Source: an uncultured Verrucomicrobiota bacterium (GTDB lineage Bacteria > Verrucomicrobiota > Verrucomicrobiia > Limisphaerales > UBA9464). From it: DNA of 64,000 bases. The notes under the pieces were generated by a model. It saw nothing but the letters and a program-made list of their open reading frames with translations. It had not been told where the DNA came from and did no database searches. Below, piece by piece: positions 1 through 7,236 of the stretch. Both the position numbers and the translations under genes were made by a program. Numbering within the stretch: the first letter of the stretch is position 1; every line of letters starts with the position of its first letter. The stretch covers positions 1-64,000 of the forward strand of contig CAIXUG010000026.1 of the NCBI GenBank assembly GCA_903922605.1, in the 5' to 3' direction.

Positions 1-84
1 CAAACTCGGTCCGTTGGTCCATTGCGCGGGTCTCCTGCCAGGGCATCGGGCAGATTCGCGACCGCGAATCGCCTTCGCCACGGC

Positions 85-120
85 GTCACCCATGTTCTGA
101 CCCATACCTGTCACCCATGT
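85..120. repeat. Short direct repeat of GTCACCCATGT, possible transposon-end remnant
   Basis: The 11-mer GTCACCCATGT occurs at 85-95 and again at 110-120, and a related TGACCCATA lies between them. No transposase gene lies beside it in the window. Clusters of this kind of motif remind me of the ends of some DDE-type insertion sequences, but this is recollection, not a match I could run. The rest of 1-170 shows no convincing gene. Confidence 0.3.
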
Positions 121-170
121 ATTGAACCTGCACCGAAAGCGACTCGGTGGGTGCTCACGCTTGTCTTCCC

Positions 171-219
171 ACTCCTGACTCCTGACTCCCGGTCGTAAGG
201 CCGCTCCTGTCTCCTTCCC
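171..219. repeat. Heptamer tandem repeat (ACTCCTG type), locus 1
   Basis: Three perfect-register 7-nt units, ACTCCTG ACTCCTG ACTCCCG, run from 171 to 191. They are followed by a degenerate stretch ending in CCTGTCTCCTTCCC, which directly abuts the stop codon of the minus-strand peptidase gene at 220. The same CCTGTCTCCTTCCC string recurs at locus 3 near 45.17 kb, so the loci are related and not just low-complexity sequence. Confidence 0.7.
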
Positions 220-2304
220 TCAGGGCTTCAGATAGACCTTGAGCCAGTCGAAGATCGTCTGGTGCCACAGTTCGCTGTTCTGGGGCTTGAGCACCCAGTG
301 GCCTTCATCAGGAAAGATGAGCAGCTTCGACGGAATACCCCGGCGCTGCAGGGCCGTGAAGAGGTCGAGCCCCTGCGCGATGGGCACCCGGAAATCGAGC
401 TCGTTGTGGATGACCAGATTCGGCGTTTTGAACTGCTTCGCAAAACGGTGGGGCGAGCCCTCATTGAACTCCGGATGCTCCCACGGGATGCCGTGGTCCC
501 ATTCGTCGAACCACAGCTCCTCGGTGGTGCCGTACATCGTGTCGAAGTTGTAAACGCCGCAGTGCGTGACGAGTGTCTTGAACTTGTCGGTGTGCCCCTG
601 GAACCAGTTCATCATGAAGCCGCCGTAGGAGGCCCCGGCCGCCGCCATCCGCTTGGTGTCGATGTAGGGCTGCTGCTCCAGCAGGGCCAGGCACGCCATC
701 AGGTCGTCGTAAACCTTGCCGCTCCAGTCGCCGGAAATCTCGTCGGTGAACTTCTGCCCGAAGCCGGTCGAGCCGCGCGGATTCGGCAGCGCGATCACGT
801 AGCCCTGCGCCGCCCACAGCTCGGCGTTCCAGCGGGCGGACCACGAATCCAAAAACGCCCCCTGCGGGCCGCCATGGACCCAGAACACGAGCGGGTACTT
901 CTTAGCGGCATCGAAGCCCGGCGGCTTCACGATCCACATCTGCACCGGCGTGCCGCCCGCACCTTTCACGGTGACTGACTCCGGTTTGTTGACCTCCAAG
1001 TGGGCGAGCAACTCGTCGTTCGCGTGAGTCAGCTGAGTGACCGTTCCACCTTCAATAGGAACGCTCTGCATGGTTGCAGGCGAAGCCAGTTCGCTGCGGG
1101 TGAAGACCACGGTGCGCCCATCGGGCGTGATGACGGCCTCACCGCTCGCACCGCCGGTGGTGATGGGCTTCGGCGTGCCGCCGGCGGCGGGAATCGTCCA
1201 GAGCCGCTTCGTGGCCTTGTCCTCGGCGGCGAAGACCAGCGTCTTGCCGTCCGGCGTCCACGCGAAATCCTCGACCCACGCGTCGAAACCTTCGGTCAGG
1301 CTCCGCGACTGGCCCGTGGCACGATCCAGCAGCATGAGTTGCCAGCGATCAGCCTCAAACCCAGGCCGACTCTGCGCCCGGTAGGCCATGAATTTCCCAT
1401 CCGGCGAAAAGCGCGCGTACCCATCGGCGGCGGGATTCTTCGTGAGCTGGCGTCGCTCGCCCGTTCTGAGATTCACGGCCCACAGGTCGTGATTGGTGCT
1501 CCAGGCCTCCTCATGCGCCGGCGTCGGAGTCGCGGTGTAAACCAGTTCCGTGCTGTCGGGGGAAAAGGTGAACTCATCGCCTGCCTCGAACGTGGTAGAC
1601 GTTGGCACGGCGTCGCGGTCGCCCGGAGTAAGGTCACGCGGCTCGCCGGCACTGGCACCCCCCTGGACCGGCACCACAAAGAGATGCTGACGCTTGCCCT
1701 CCACCCACGAGTCCCAGTGGCGATAGAGCAGATGGGTGATGACGCGCGCCTTCACCTTGCTCTTCTCGCGCTCGTCGAGCTTCGCCTTGTTGGCCTTGTC
1801 CGACTCCGCGAAGGGCTTTTCGGAAAACTCGGGGAACACTGCGGAGATGAAGGCGATGCTTTTTCCATCCGGCGACCACACCGGCTGCGTTGCATCGGTC
1901 GCAATTGTGGTAAGCTTATGCGCCTCGCCGCCATCGGCCGGCATGACCCACACTTGGAACTCCCCGTCGCGGTTCGACTCGAAGGCGAGCCACTTACCAT
2001 CGGGCGACCATGCCGGGTGCCGGTCGTGCTTCGGCGAGCCGGTCAGCCGTCGCGGTTCGCCTCCGGCAGTAGGCATGAGCCAGATGTCGCTGTCGGTTCG
2101 GTTCTCGGCCTTGTTCACGTCGGCAACGACGTAGGCGATCCACTTGCCATCGGGGGACACCTGCGGGCTGGAGATCCGATGGAAGGCCACGAGGTCGTCG
2201 AACGTCATCGGGCGGCCCGCCGCCGATGCGCCGCTGCTGCCCAAGGAAGCAACGACCAGTGTGGCAAGGCCAACAAGGGAACGGATGGAACGCGTTCGAG
2301 TCAT
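220..2304 (-). CDS. Exported S9-family prolyl oligopeptidase / acylaminoacyl-peptidase-like peptidase
   Basis: Serine peptidase likely to cleave peptides outside the cytoplasm. The 694-residue product starts with a Sec-type signal peptide (about residues 1-29, ending SGASA). It then has a TolB/WD-like beta-propeller with many SPDGK blades, to about residue 430, and a C-terminal alpha/beta-hydrolase domain. The catalytic triad is visible as Ser559 in GASYGG, Asp637 in HNELDFR and His669 in DEGH. The open frame continues 24 codons upstream, but the ATG at 2304 gives the clean signal peptide, so I chose it. It lies downstream of the ABC-F gene on the same strand, separated by a repeat element, so it is probably transcribed separately. 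Confidence 0.93.
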   Translation of the reverse strand: MTRTRSIRSLVGLATLVVASLGSSGASAAGRPMTFDDLVAFHRISSPQVSPDGKWIAYVVADVNKAENRTDSDIWLMPTAGGEPRRLTGSPKHDRHPAWSPDGKWLAFESNRDGEFQVWVMPADGGEAHKLTTIATDATQPVWSPDGKSIAFISAVFPEFSEKPFAESDKANKAKLDEREKSKVKARVITHLLYRHWDSWVEGKRQHLFVVPVQGGASAGEPRDLTPGDRDAVPTSTTFEAGDEFTFSPDSTELVYTATPTPAHEEAWSTNHDLWAVNLRTGERRQLTKNPAADGYARFSPDGKFMAYRAQSRPGFEADRWQLMLLDRATGQSRSLTEGFDAWVEDFAWTPDGKTLVFAAEDKATKRLWTIPAAGGTPKPITTGGASGEAVITPDGRTVVFTRSELASPATMQSVPIEGGTVTQLTHANDELLAHLEVNKPESVTVKGAGGTPVQMWIVKPPGFDAAKKYPLVFWVHGGPQGAFLDSWSARWNAELWAAQGYVIALPNPRGSTGFGQKFTDEISGDWSGKVYDDLMACLALLEQQPYIDTKRMAAAGASYGGFMMNWFQGHTDKFKTLVTHCGVYNFDTMYGTTEELWFDEWDHGIPWEHPEFNEGSPHRFAKQFKTPNLVIHNELDFRVPIAQGLDLFTALQRRGIPSKLLIFPDEGHWVLKPQNSELWHQTIFDWLKVYLKP

Positions 2305-2388
2305 GCCGCCACGATGCAACCAGAAGTCGAATCGCGGCAAGCACGGCGCGCGGTCTCGCTGAGGTGGCCGGGGCATCGCCGGTCACTG

Positions 2389-2498
2389 GTAGGGATGGCG
2401 CGCTGCGCCGTTCCCCGTCGCCGAGCGTAGCGTCAGGCGACGGAACGATCGCCTACGGTGCTGGCGCGCATTCCGATGGAGCGCGGGCTGTCCCTACC
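2389..2498. repeat. Dispersed palindromic repeat, family A copy 1
   Basis: The element is bounded by GGTAGGGA (2389-2396) and its inverse TCCCTACC (2491-2498). Inside is a hairpin with stem CCGTCGCC/GGCGACGG (2415-2422 and 2436-2443). The central part, including CGTCGCCGAGCG and AGCGTCAGGCGACGGAAC, is nearly identical to the copy at 46.5 kb. It fills the gap between two minus-strand genes. Confidence 0.75.
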
Positions 2499-2508
2499 GT
2501 CACGCGCT

Positions 2509-4410
2509 TCAGGCCGCCGCGCGGATCTTTTCCAATTCCTCCCAACGGCCGAAGAGCTGCGCGGCCTTGGCCTTGGCGGCTTCCAGTTCGGCGATCACCG
2601 CATTGGCTTTTGCCCCCTGCGTACGGAAGAAATCCGGCGAAGCCAGCAAGGCTTCGAGTTTTGCGACCTCGGCCTCGGCGGTCTGGATCGCGGCTTCCAT
2701 GCCTTCGAGCTCCTTCTGCTCCTTGAAGCTCAGTTTCCGCCCCTTCGGCTTCGCCACCGCCACCGGCACCGGCGCCACCGACTTCGGACCCGGGACCTTG
2801 GACGCGGAACTCGGCGGCACCACCGCCGTCGCCCGCTTTTTCTTTTCGACGTAATAGTCGTAGTTGCCGTCGCTGTACTCGACGCGGCCATTCCCCTCAA
2901 ACGCGAGGATGCCGGTGCAGACGCGGTTCAGGAAGTAGCGGTCATGGCTCACCACGAGCACGCAGCCGGGGAACTCGATCAGCGCCTCCTCCAGCACGCG
3001 CAGCGTCTGGAGATCGAGGTCGTTGGTCGGCTCGTCGAGGATGAGGAAGTTGCCACCGCGCTTGAGCACCTTGGCGAGCAGCAGCCGGCTGCGTTCGCCA
3101 CCGCTGAGCCACTTCACGGCAGCGGTGATGCGGTCGTCGGTGAACAGGAAGCGCTTCAGGTAGCCGCGCAACGACAGCTTCGTCTCACCCCACTGGACCC
3201 ATTCGGTGCCGTCGCTGACTTCATCGAGCACGGTGCGGTCTTCGCGGAGCTGGAGGCGCGACTGGTCCACGTAGTTGAAGCGCGTGAGCTGGCCGGTCTT
3301 GATCTCGCCGGACGTGGGCGCGAGTTCGCCGAGGATGATCTTCAGCAGCGTGGTTTTGCCGACGCCGTTGCGGCCCGTGATGCCGATGCGCGTGCCGTTG
3401 GCGAAGTTGATGCTGAGGTTGTCGAACAGCGAGCGTCCGTTGAATTCAATGCCGACGCCGAGGAGGTCCACGACGCGGTTGCCCATCTGCGGCGGCGGCG
3501 GCACCACCAGGTCCATCTCGCCCTCCTCCGGCGGCGGCGCGTCGGCCTCGGCCGCGAAGAAGCGGTCGATGCGCGCCTTGGACTTGCTCGTCTGCGCCTT
3601 GGGCCGGCGGCGCACCCATTCGAGCTCCTTGCGCAGGAACATCTGCCGCTTGTGCTCGACCAGCTCCTCGCTGGCGAGCTTCTCGGCCCGCGCAAAGAGG
3701 TATTCGGTGTAGTTGCCCTCGTAACGCTCGAAAACGCCGTTGCGCAGCTCGACGATGGCGTTGGCCACCTGGTCAAGGAAGTGGCGGTCGTGCGTGACCA
3801 CCAGCAGCGCGCCCGGATAGCTCGCGAGGAACTGCGTGATCCACTCGACAGAATCGGTATCGAGGTGGTTCGTGGGCTCATCGAGCATCAGCACGTCGGG
3901 CTGGGCCACCAGCGCGCGGGCGAGCGCCACGCGGCGGCGTTCGCCACCGGAGAGCTTCGCGATGTTGCGGTCGTCCGGCGGGCAGGCAAGCTGGTTCAGC
4001 GCGGTGCGGATGCGCGTGTCGAGATTCCAGCCGTCGAGATGGTTTATCTGTTCTTCGAGTTCGTCGTGCCGCTTCGTGTGGCCGGGCAGATTCTCAAACT
4101 CGTGGATGAGATTCAGCACGTACTGCGCACCTCCCCGGACGCTTTCATAAACGGTGTGCGCCGGGTCCAGTTCGAACGTCTGCGGCAGGTAGCCCACGAC
4201 CGTGCCCCGCTGGCGCGTGATCAGGCCCTCGTCGGGAGGAAGTTCGCCGGCAAGGATGCGCAAGAAAGTGGACTTGCCCGCGCCGTTGCGGCCGACGAGC
4301 CCGACGCGGTCGCCGGGCGCGAGGCCGAACGACGCATGGTCGAGCAGCACGCGCTCGTTGTAACGCAGGACAATCTCCTGGGCGGTCAGAATGGCAGGTT
4401 CGGCACTCAC
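2509..4410 (-). CDS. uup: ABC-F ATPase, Uup-type, ribosome-associated
   Basis: Soluble twin ATP-binding-cassette protein without membrane domains, of the ABC-F family that acts on ribosomes. ABC1 has Walker A GRNGAGKST at residues 40-48, signature LSGGE near 153 and Walker B LMLDEP near 174. The interdomain tRNA-interaction linker is about residues 230-300. ABC2 has Walker A GRNGVGKTT near 346, LSGGE near 435 and LILDEP near 456. A Pro/Ala linker leads to a C-terminal coiled coil at about 558-633, which separates Uup from EttA. The length of 633 residues is normal. The exact subgroup is inferred from the coiled coil. Confidence 0.93.
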   Translation of the reverse strand: MSAEPAILTAQEIVLRYNERVLLDHASFGLAPGDRVGLVGRNGAGKSTFLRILAGELPPDEGLITRQRGTVVGYLPQTFELDPAHTVYESVRGGAQYVLNLIHEFENLPGHTKRHDELEEQINHLDGWNLDTRIRTALNQLACPPDDRNIAKLSGGERRRVALARALVAQPDVLMLDEPTNHLDTDSVEWITQFLASYPGALLVVTHDRHFLDQVANAIVELRNGVFERYEGNYTEYLFARAEKLASEELVEHKRQMFLRKELEWVRRRPKAQTSKSKARIDRFFAAEADAPPPEEGEMDLVVPPPPQMGNRVVDLLGVGIEFNGRSLFDNLSINFANGTRIGITGRNGVGKTTLLKIILGELAPTSGEIKTGQLTRFNYVDQSRLQLREDRTVLDEVSDGTEWVQWGETKLSLRGYLKRFLFTDDRITAAVKWLSGGERSRLLLAKVLKRGGNFLILDEPTNDLDLQTLRVLEEALIEFPGCVLVVSHDRYFLNRVCTGILAFEGNGRVEYSDGNYDYYVEKKKRATAVVPPSSASKVPGPKSVAPVPVAVAKPKGRKLSFKEQKELEGMEAAIQTAEAEVAKLEALLASPDFFRTQGAKANAVIAELEAAKAKAAQLFGRWEELEKIRAAA

Positions 4411-4457
4411 GTAGGCGGGAGAGCCTACCGGAAGGAAGGCGGGAACACCAAGAGCGG

Positions 4458-4499
4458 AAACGAGTGGTGACCGAAAGAAGCCCGGTCACACACTCGTTT
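4458..4499 (-). terminator. Probable intrinsic terminator of the PEP-CTERM gene
   Basis: Left arm AAACGAGTGGTGACCG pairs with right arm CGGTCACACACTCGTTT with one bulged base, giving a 16-bp stem. It lies 46 bp past the stop of the PEP-CTERM gene on the minus strand and is followed there by TTTCC, a weak U-tract. Confidence 0.55.
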
Positions 4500-4545
4500 C
4501 CTGGGTTCAGCGTACCGCCGGATCAGGAATCAGGCGGAAAATGCC

Positions 4546-5220
4546 TCATGCCCGTTTCCGACGCAGCAGCACGGCGGCGACCCCGCCGGCGGCCATCATT
4601 CCAGCGGTCAGCAGCGACGACGGCTCGGGGACTGCAGCGGTCCCGAAGGCATCAATTTCGCGAAACATGGATTCGCCGCCGACGCCGTTGTGAAACGTGA
4701 ATCGTATCGCGGACACATTCAGCAGGCTCAGGTTGCTGAGTGTGACCTGGGTTTCGCCAACCGAGCCGTTATCGGTCAGGGTGCCCAAAACCGACGCCAA
4801 GGGTGTGAAGCCCGCACCGACCAAGGAATACTCCACGTCGTAAACTTGCTGCGACCGGCCCTGAGTACTGCCGGTCAAGGACGCGATGGAGGTCAGGTTG
4901 TAGCCGAGCGGGCTGGCGGTGAGGTCAAAATGATAGGTGGCCACTGAGCCGTCCGTCGGTGTCAGGGTCGCAACGGTCTCGTCGTCGGCACCGAGGCCGT
5001 ACACGTCGCCATCGTTGAGCTTGCCCACCGAGGAACCGAAGGCTGCGGAGCCGCTATCGAGGGTCAGCGTGGTGCCGGCGGTCTGGCCGAGGTCGGTGTT
5101 GGAAACGCCAAAGGTGCCAGTAACGCCATTTTGCGCCGTGATGATGATCGCTGCGTTCGGGGAGGCGGCTGCGAGGAGCAGCACCGCACCGGCGGCGAGT
5201 GGTTTGATAAGGTTTTTCAT
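4546..5220 (-). CDS. PEP-CTERM sorting-domain exported protein
   Basis: Surface or exopolysaccharide-associated protein of unknown function. The 224-residue product has a Sec signal peptide (MKNLIKPLAAGAVLLLAAA) and a Thr/Ser/Gly-rich beta-type body. The C-terminal PEP-CTERM tripartite signal spans about residues 197-224: VPEPSS, a hydrophobic helix, then RRKR. Such tails are recognised by an exosortase, and no exosortase is present in this window. The ATG at 5220 is preferred over one 10 codons upstream because the upstream codons lie inside a hairpin and the signal peptide begins here. A strong hairpin sits just upstream and a terminator just downstream, so it looks monocistronic. Confidence 0.9.
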   Translation of the reverse strand: MKNLIKPLAAGAVLLLAAASPNAAIIITAQNGVTGTFGVSNTDLGQTAGTTLTLDSGSAAFGSSVGKLNDGDVYGLGADDETVATLTPTDGSVATYHFDLTASPLGYNLTSIASLTGSTQGRSQQVYDVEYSLVGAGFTPLASVLGTLTDNGSVGETQVTLSNLSLLNVSAIRFTFHNGVGGESMFREIDAFGTAAVPEPSSLLTAGMMAAGGVAAVLLRRKRA

Positions 5221-5236
5221 ATGATTATAAATGCAA

Positions 5237-5266
5237 AAGGGCTGGCTCATTTGTGAGCCAGCCCTT
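5237..5266 (-). promoter_or_regulatory. Perfect 13-bp hairpin in the PEP-CTERM gene leader
   Basis: AAGGGCTGGCTCA (5237-5249) pairs perfectly with TGAGCCAGCCCTT (5254-5266) around a 4-nt loop. Its 3' foot on the minus strand is only 16 nt before the start codon, followed by TTTTGCATTTATAATC. It could act as a translational or transcriptional control element, an mRNA stabiliser, or a terminator of an upstream transcript. The role is inferred. Confidence 0.7.
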
Positions 5267-5536
5267 CCAGCAAAGTGAAAATCTTTTCAGGAATGTCGAA
5301 TTGATGGCAATGCAAAACACCTCCGACGCCACTTATCCGCGTGATCCCCGGCTGCATAAATCGTGGTTTCGCCGGCCATGGGCCGAGGGTCGAGGCGCAG
5401 CCGGGCACCACCGGAATTGGGCGAAAATAATTCGGCAACCGGAAGGGTTACCCGAGATGGGTGAGACAATGGGAGGCTGAAAACCCCGAGGCCGAAACGA
5501 AGGAAGCAACTGTGACACTATCAAAGGGCCCCCCGC
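5267..5536. other. Intergenic stretch with no supported gene
   Basis: Several short open frames overlap on both strands here, but none has a recognisable family, a good start context or support from neighbours. It presumably holds the promoter of the PEP-CTERM gene. I could not pick out a convincing one. Confidence 0.5.
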
Positions 5537-5851
5537 TCAGGCAATTGCGGGCAAGAACAACCCAACCAAGACGATAACCAGCAGGGTCAGCCAGCCAGTC
5601 ACAGCGAGAGGTCGCGCAGTCGGACTCAGCAGAAAGCACACGCTGAATTGCCCAAGGAACGAAAACCAAAACGTAAACCCCATCAATGCCTCGAAGGCGG
5701 ACAAATCAACACGGTTATCGACGACGAAAAGCAGCACGACTGACGCGAGTAGAAGCGACTCGAATAGCCAGAACAGAACGACCAGCAAGTGTCGGCGGCA
5801 AACTGCTCTCGCTAACTTACGCGCACCCTCTTCTTCGAGCACCCCCTTCAT
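5537..5851 (-). CDS. Small hypothetical membrane protein
   Basis: The 104-residue product has a charged N-terminus (MKGVLEEEGARKLARA) followed by about three hydrophobic segments at roughly residues 22-44, 55-76 and 82-102, so it should be an inner-membrane protein. I do not recognise the family. The hydrophobic pattern and the clean ATG make a real gene more likely than chance. It is followed on the minus strand by a long gap, and the NIPSNAP gene lies upstream, 42 bp away, in the same direction. The two may share a transcript. Confidence 0.6.
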   Translation of the reverse strand: MKGVLEEEGARKLARAVCRRHLLVVLFWLFESLLLASVVLLFVVDNRVDLSAFEALMGFTFWFSFLGQFSVCFLLSPTARPLAVTGWLTLLVIVLVGLFLPAIA

Positions 5852-5893
5852 GAGGTGACGGCTTCGCTCAGCGGCTGCCCCATTTCTCTCACC

Positions 5894-6694
5894 TCAGATC
5901 TGCGACGCCGGCGTGCGCTTCAGGAAGATGCTGATGACCTTGGAGACGTTGTCCTTGTACTGGGGGTCGCCGCTCAGCTTCTTCCACACCGGCGCGTCGA
6001 AGAACGCCTTCCAGTGGACCTTGTGCGCGTCCTGGTTTTCGCCGGACACCATGTAGATGAGGTTGGGCATCTGCGTGCCCACCACCGTCTGCGCGAAGAA
6101 GACCGGCGACAGCCCGACCTGGTGCATCAGCGGGATCTCGCCGGCGTTGAACATGCCGACCTTGTTGATGCCCTTGCTCTCGCTGTGGCTCTGGTAGATG
6201 CGCAGCTCAAAAACCCACGGTTTCTTCTCCGCGGCGGAAGGCGGCACGGCGAGCTGCTTCATGCCGTCGAAGGCCACGAGCAGCGAACTCTCGAAGCGCA
6301 CGTAGGCGGGATCGCTCTTCGGGGTGTTCAGGTAGGCGGCACCGGCGGCCTGGTAAGCGGTATCGGCGGCGAGCTTGGCCGGAACCTCCGCATACGCGCC
6401 GGGCGTGGCGAAGGGGATGAGCACGTAAACCTTGTTGCTCGGGGAATCCGCCAGCTCAGTGAACACGCCGACGGACGCAACGCCCAAACGATTGTAGGCC
6501 GGGACGGCCGCCTTTTCCCAGTAGTCGCTGATGAGCTTCTGCTGCGCCTCGGTCTTGGTGGTGTAGGTGCGCAGCTCGTAATACTGCGGCGCGACCGAGG
6601 ACGACGACGGGGTGGTCGAACAACCGGTGCTGCCCAAGGCCAAGATCAGCGCCGCAAGAGCGATTAGGGATTGGAGGAACGTGCGTGACTTCAT
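5894..6694 (-). CDS. NIPSNAP-family lipoprotein
   Basis: The 266-residue product starts with a lipoprotein-type signal (LALGSTGC, with Cys near residue 26), so it is probably membrane-anchored. Two NIPSNAP-like units follow. The first starts at YYELRTYTT and the second at VFELRIYQS, each a ferredoxin-like dimeric alpha/beta-barrel fold. The family's biochemical role is poorly known, and in bacteria it is common in Verrucomicrobia and Planctomycetes. The open frame extends 22 codons upstream, but the ATG at 6694 directly precedes the basic n-region (MKSRTFLQ), so I placed the start there. Confidence 0.88.
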   Translation of the reverse strand: MKSRTFLQSLIALAALILALGSTGCSTTPSSSSVAPQYYELRTYTTKTEAQQKLISDYWEKAAVPAYNRLGVASVGVFTELADSPSNKVYVLIPFATPGAYAEVPAKLAADTAYQAAGAAYLNTPKSDPAYVRFESSLLVAFDGMKQLAVPPSAAEKKPWVFELRIYQSHSESKGINKVGMFNAGEIPLMHQVGLSPVFFAQTVVGTQMPNLIYMVSGENQDAHKVHWKAFFDAPVWKKLSGDPQYKDNVSKVISIFLKRTPASQI

Positions 6695-6895
6695 GCAGGA
6701 CGAATTGATACGCACACGGGGAAAGAGGGCGCAAGAAGCAAAGGATGCGGGAACAACCATGCAGATTAACCCCGAACTCAGGGAAATCCCGAGTTCTACC
6801 GCACCAAGAACCTCCGCCTGCAGACTTCTTTTGAATCACCCATTCAGGCACGTCCGATCGCCATTTGCGAGGCACGGGCTAACCGTAGCGCGGGT

Positions 6896-7116
6896 GGGGT
6901 AAAGTTGCCGCTTTGCCCACTATTACCGCCCCGACCAGCGCCAGCGCCGTCGGGGCGCCCCTGCACGGAGGCATGCGTCCCACAGCACCATGCCTTGGGG
7001 GCAAAGCCGTAAGGTCCTCATCGAGATCCGACTCCCCATGGGTTTAAGGCGGTCGGCCGCCTGCTTCGCTGCGCTCGCGGGCGGCTAATTCGAAGGCAAA
7101 GCGGCAGCTTTGCCCC
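6896..7116. mobile_element. MITE-like element with self-palindromic inverted ends
   Basis: The left end (6896-6918, GGGGTAAAGTTGCCGCTTTG...) and right end (7094-7116) are inverted copies matching at 20 of 23 positions. Each end is itself a hairpin (GGCAAAGC/GCTTTGCC on the right). Between them are another hairpin, CGCCCCGAC/GTCGGGGCG (6927-6957), and GC-rich palindromic sequence. No open frame of note is inside. The gap 6695-7236 holds nothing else that I can identify. Confidence 0.55.
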
Positions 7117-7236
7117 ACCAGCGCAGCAGGTTAATCCTCACGTCGCGAACGGCGATCAAGCCATCGGCAGTCGGGTCCCTCGCCTCACACCGCTTGCGCC
7201 TTCCTCGGCTTCCGCGACATTCCAAGCAGATCACCT

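Noticed and set aside
2458-4470. Long 670-codon open frame on the plus strand opposite the ABC-F gene
   Set aside because: It is an antisense shadow of a high-GC gene. Its translation has no domain and is rich in His, Arg and Leu, while the minus strand gives a perfect ABC-F protein.
5253-5669. Several overlapping short open frames on both strands near 5.3-5.6 kb
   Set aside because: They contradict each other, lack good starts and show no family features.
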